A stretch of DNA of 39,883 nucleotides from an uncultured Clostridia bacterium. GTDB taxonomy: Bacteria > Bacillota > Clostridia > Christensenellales > CAG-1252. This document shows, piece after piece, positions 36,759-39,883 of the stretch. The translations under genes and the position numbers were made by a program. The stretch spans positions 65,413 through 105,295 of the forward strand of contig CALYRM010000001.1 of NCBI GenBank assembly GCA_945482995.1, written 5' to 3'. The notes beneath the pieces are model-generated. The model was not told the origin of the DNA and made no database searches. It saw only the letters and a program-made list of their open reading frames with translations. How positions within the stretch are numbered: position 1 is the first letter of the stretch; the number at the start of each line of letters is the position of its first letter.

Positions 36759-37964
36759 ATGGCAAAAAGAAAAAATTCAAAGAAAAATAAATTAGGAATT
36801 TTAATGATTTTGACTGTGGTTATTATAGTCTTAATCGTTGCCGTGCTTGCGGTATTATATTTTACTAACGACAACGTAAAAGATACACTAAACGTTGTAT
36901 TCGACAAGATTTCCGCACTTATAGATAGTTCTAACATCAACAACGATAACTTAGGCGGAAATGGTGACCAGCATAATCATCCGTCTAACACCGATTTCCC
37001 CGAGGTTTTAGCTGATTATAACGTTACTGTTCATTTTCTCGAATTGGGCAATAAATACACGGGAGATTGCACCCTTATTAAATGCGGAGACGTCGAAGTT
37101 TTGATTGATGCAGGAAGCAGGACGACTTCTTCAAAGGCAATCAAAGAGTACGTTGAACAATATTGTACCGACGGTATTTTGGAATACGTTATAGCAACCC
37201 ATGCTCATCAAGACCATATTGCAGGCTTTGTCGGATCTAAAGCTAACCCCGGCGTATTTGAAAGTTTCGTTTGCGAAACGATTATCGACTTTCCAATGAC
37301 TAACGCAACTAGTCAGGTTTATGCAAATTACGTTGAAAAAAGAGATGCCGAAATCGCTGCAGGTGCTAAGCATTATACCGCTTTGGAGTGTTACAACAAC
37401 ACAAACGGCGCTAAGCGTACATACACATTGGGCGAAAACGTAACTTTAACTATTTTGTATAACTATTACTACGAGCACGAAACCGATGATGAAAACGATT
37501 ATTCAGTCTGTTGTTTGTTGAATAATAACGGAGTGTATTCGCTTTTCACCGGAGACTTAGAAAAAGAGGGCGAGGAGCATTTGGTTGCGAACAACAATCT
37601 ACCCGAATGTAAGCTATTTAAAGGCGGTCACCATGGTAGTTATACAGCTTCGACCGAAACACTTTTGAGCGTTATTAAGCCTGAAATCGTTTGCGTCTGC
37701 TGTTGTTGTGGTTCAACCGAGTATACAGACAACATGGATAACGTTTTCCCTTCCCAAGCATTTATTGATAGAATAACCAAGTATACCATTGATATTTACG
37801 TAACTACACTAGTTGAGGACTATGATGAGGGAACATTCACTTCATTGAATGGTAATATCGTAGTACTTTTCAACGCAAAAGGCGATGTCGCAATCAGTTG
37901 TTCGAATAATAACACCAAGTTTACAGAAACGGCGTGGTTCAAGCAACACCGAACGCTTCGTTAA
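36759..37964 (+). CDS. membrane-anchored MBL-fold hydrolase (ComEC/Rec2-type beta-lactamase-like domain)
   Basis: VHFLELGNKYTGDCTLIKCGDVEVLIDAG, VIATHAHQDHIAGF (HxHxDH), SLFTGDLEKEGEEHL, CKLFKGGHHGSYTAST. Confidence 0.88.
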   Translation: MAKRKNSKKNKLGILMILTVVIIVLIVAVLAVLYFTNDNVKDTLNVVFDKISALIDSSNINNDNLGGNGDQHNHPSNTDFPEVLADYNVTVHFLELGNKYTGDCTLIKCGDVEVLIDAGSRTTSSKAIKEYVEQYCTDGILEYVIATHAHQDHIAGFVGSKANPGVFESFVCETIIDFPMTNATSQVYANYVEKRDAEIAAGAKHYTALECYNNTNGAKRTYTLGENVTLTILYNYYYEHETDDENDYSVCCLLNNNGVYSLFTGDLEKEGEEHLVANNNLPECKLFKGGHHGSYTASTETLLSVIKPEIVCVCCCCGSTEYTDNMDNVFPSQAFIDRITKYTIDIYVTTLVEDYDEGTFTSLNGNIVVLFNAKGDVAISCSNNNTKFTETAWFKQHRTLR

Positions 37965-38042
37965 TCGTCATTCAGTATCAATTGTCATTGCTACCATTCT
38001 CATTAGTCACTCATAAGCGTTATTCAAAAAATCTAATCCATA
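37965..38042. repeat. decayed dispersed repeat copies
   Basis: GTCATTCAGTATCAATTGTCATTGCTACCATTCTCATTAGTCACTCATAAGCGTTATTCAAAAAATCTAATCC. Confidence 0.55.
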
Positions 38043-38236
38043 TTAAACCTAATTATTAAGAAATAATGCCCAAGGTTAATTGAAATCACCACTAAAAATC
38101 TATTTGTTATTATAAAAACTTTACAAAAATATCAAACTAAAAATAAAAAACTCACAATTATTTTAAAGACTTTTTAAGTAAAAGTGTTTAAAATAGTAAT
38201 ATACTTAAAACATTTTGAAACGAGGTTAGTATAAAT

Positions 38237-39709
38237 ATGAATAGATCTGTAAAGGTTATTACAGTATTGTTGATACTGTGTATTATAGCAGGAGTACTTT
38301 GCGCTTGCAATACCCCGACTAACGGTTTGTCCGCATACGAAATTGCAATTAAAAACGGATACGTTGGTACCGAGGCTGAATGGCTTAAATCTTTGAAAGG
38401 CTCGGATACAGGTAAATCTGCATACCAAGTTGCAGTAGAAAACGGATTTACAGGAAGCGAAACCGAATGGTTGGAATCGTTAAAGGGTTCTGATGGCGTT
38501 GATGGAGTTGACGGAAAGGACGCTCCTGAAATAACGATAAACGATATATATAACGCATTGGTCGAAGATGGCTACGAAGGTAGTTTTAAAGATTTTGTAC
38601 TTGAATATTTATCCCAAATGACTCCACCCAGCAGCGATATATTCGTTTCAAGAGCAGTGCTTTCTTGCGTTAGCATTATTAGCGAATTTACCAAAATGGT
38701 TTATAACGGCGGATTTTGGGGAGAAGGTACTACTTCAACTGAACAAACATATAGTTCAGCAGGTTCGGGCGTAATCTACAAGTTAGATAAGGCTAATGGC
38801 AATTGTTATATTATTACCAATTATCACGTAGTATACGATTCTAAAGCAAATACACCAAACGGAATTGCTAAGTCGATTAAGGTATTTTTGTACGGCAATG
38901 AACTTTCTTCCAAAGGAATAGTCGCAAACTATATTGGCGGCTCAATGACCTATGATATCGCCGTATTAAAAATCGAAAATAGCGAAATATTAAAAAATAG
39001 CGATGCGCGTGCCGTTGAAATCCTTGACAGTAACAACGTAGTAATAGGTGAAACCGCAATAGCAATCGGCAATCCGGAAGCAGGCGGAATATCGGTCACT
39101 TCAGGCGTTGTCAGTGTTGATAGCGAAAACATTACAATGAAAGGCGCAGATGATGTTACAACAGTTACTTTTAGAGTTATGCGAGTTGACACCGCTATAA
39201 ATGGCGGCAATTCGGGTGGTGGCTTGTTCAATGCTTATGGTGAATTGATTGGTATAGTAAACGCCAAAATCGTAGATGATTCGGTAGAAAATATCGGCTA
39301 TGCCATCCCTTCCAATATAGCACGATATGTTGCCGATAGCATTATTTATTACTGTGACGGCAAGAATAGCACCTCAATGAAAAAAGGCTTGTTTGGTATA
39401 ACTATTCAAATTATCGACAGTAGGGCATATCTTGATGATTCCACCGGACTAACCAAAGTCGAAGAAACTATTGAAGTCAAGGAAATAACAGCCGGTGGCT
39501 TAGCAGACGGCGTACTACAAGTTGGCGATATCTTAAAGAGCATAACTATAGGCGGCGTTAAGTATGATATAACGAGAAATTTCATTGTAGTTGATATTAT
39601 GCTTACAGTTAGAGTAGGAGACAAAATATCGATAGTATTCGAGCGTAACGGCGAAGCAATGTCAAAAACCGTAACACTCAATGAAAGCAACCTCTTTGAC
39701 GTAAAATAA
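38237..39709 (+). CDS. HtrA/DegP-like trypsin-fold serine protease lipoprotein with PDZ-like C-terminus and N-terminal repeats
   Basis: Lipobox-type CACN; SAYEIAIKNGYVGTEAEWLKSLKGSD repeated; ITNYHVVYDS (His), YDIAVLKIE (Asp), AINGGNSGGGLFNAYGELIGI (Ser); LADGVLQVGDILKSITIGG (PDZ). Confidence 0.9.
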   Translation: MNRSVKVITVLLILCIIAGVLCACNTPTNGLSAYEIAIKNGYVGTEAEWLKSLKGSDTGKSAYQVAVENGFTGSETEWLESLKGSDGVDGVDGKDAPEITINDIYNALVEDGYEGSFKDFVLEYLSQMTPPSSDIFVSRAVLSCVSIISEFTKMVYNGGFWGEGTTSTEQTYSSAGSGVIYKLDKANGNCYIITNYHVVYDSKANTPNGIAKSIKVFLYGNELSSKGIVANYIGGSMTYDIAVLKIENSEILKNSDARAVEILDSNNVVIGETAIAIGNPEAGGISVTSGVVSVDSENITMKGADDVTTVTFRVMRVDTAINGGNSGGGLFNAYGELIGIVNAKIVDDSVENIGYAIPSNIARYVADSIIYYCDGKNSTSMKKGLFGITIQIIDSRAYLDDSTGLTKVEETIEVKEITAGGLADGVLQVGDILKSITIGGVKYDITRNFIVVDIMLTVRVGDKISIVFERNGEAMSKTVTLNESNLFDVK

Positions 39710-39759
39710 AGGTTTAGGTGTGATGCACTTAAACAAATGTGCAATGTTCAACTTCTAAA

Positions 39760-39800
39760 TCGTCATTCTTAAGTGTTGTTCGAAAAATCCAATCCTTATA
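39760..39800. repeat. dispersed repeat copy downstream of the htrA-like gene
   Basis: CGTCATTCTTAAGTGTTGTTCGAAAAATCCAATCCTTAT, like the 18.6-kb and 33.1-kb copies. Confidence 0.65.
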
Positions 39801-39883
39801 GAAAAAAGGTATCATTTAATTAACAATGATAGGCAAACATTCTGCCAGCACTAATACTTTGGGACAAATTATAAATAATCCTT

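Overview
The window looks like a low-GC Bacillota (Clostridia-like) chromosome. I infer this from gene content and signals; no rRNA or tRNA was seen. It has two parts. (1) About 1-10.5 kb is a decayed accessory region. It holds a WYL-regulator fragment, a broken DUF4238 gene, an HD-domain dGTPase with a candidate small RNA converging on it, a mobile-element-like block of small ORFs (zinc ribbon, HTH, sigma-like, one frameshifted gene), an N-terminally truncated Ddl-like ATP-grasp gene at a clear junction, and an AT-rich STAND-like ATPase gene with a degenerate Walker A. (2) About 10.5 kb to the end looks like chromosomal backbone. It holds two large InlB/BspA-type lipoproteins, Hsp20 behind two CIRCE operators, FtsH, a GNAT, a dolichol/phytol-kinase-like + DUF92 fusion, a heterodimeric ABC exporter, a divergent IleRS-like + LeuRS pair, an FNT channel, an LCAT-like lipase, an exported MBL hydrolase and an HtrA-like protease. 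Part 2 is dotted with dispersed 'GTCATTCCGA...GAGGAATCTC' repeats, mostly at gene 3' ends. The most interesting unexplained structures are a five-hairpin array with ATTTCA linkers (33426-33527), the candidate small RNA opposite the dGTPase (about 1248-1336), and alternative hairpins in the 5'UTR of the unusual aaRS pair (27392-27427). All calls come from reading the sequence; no database search was run.
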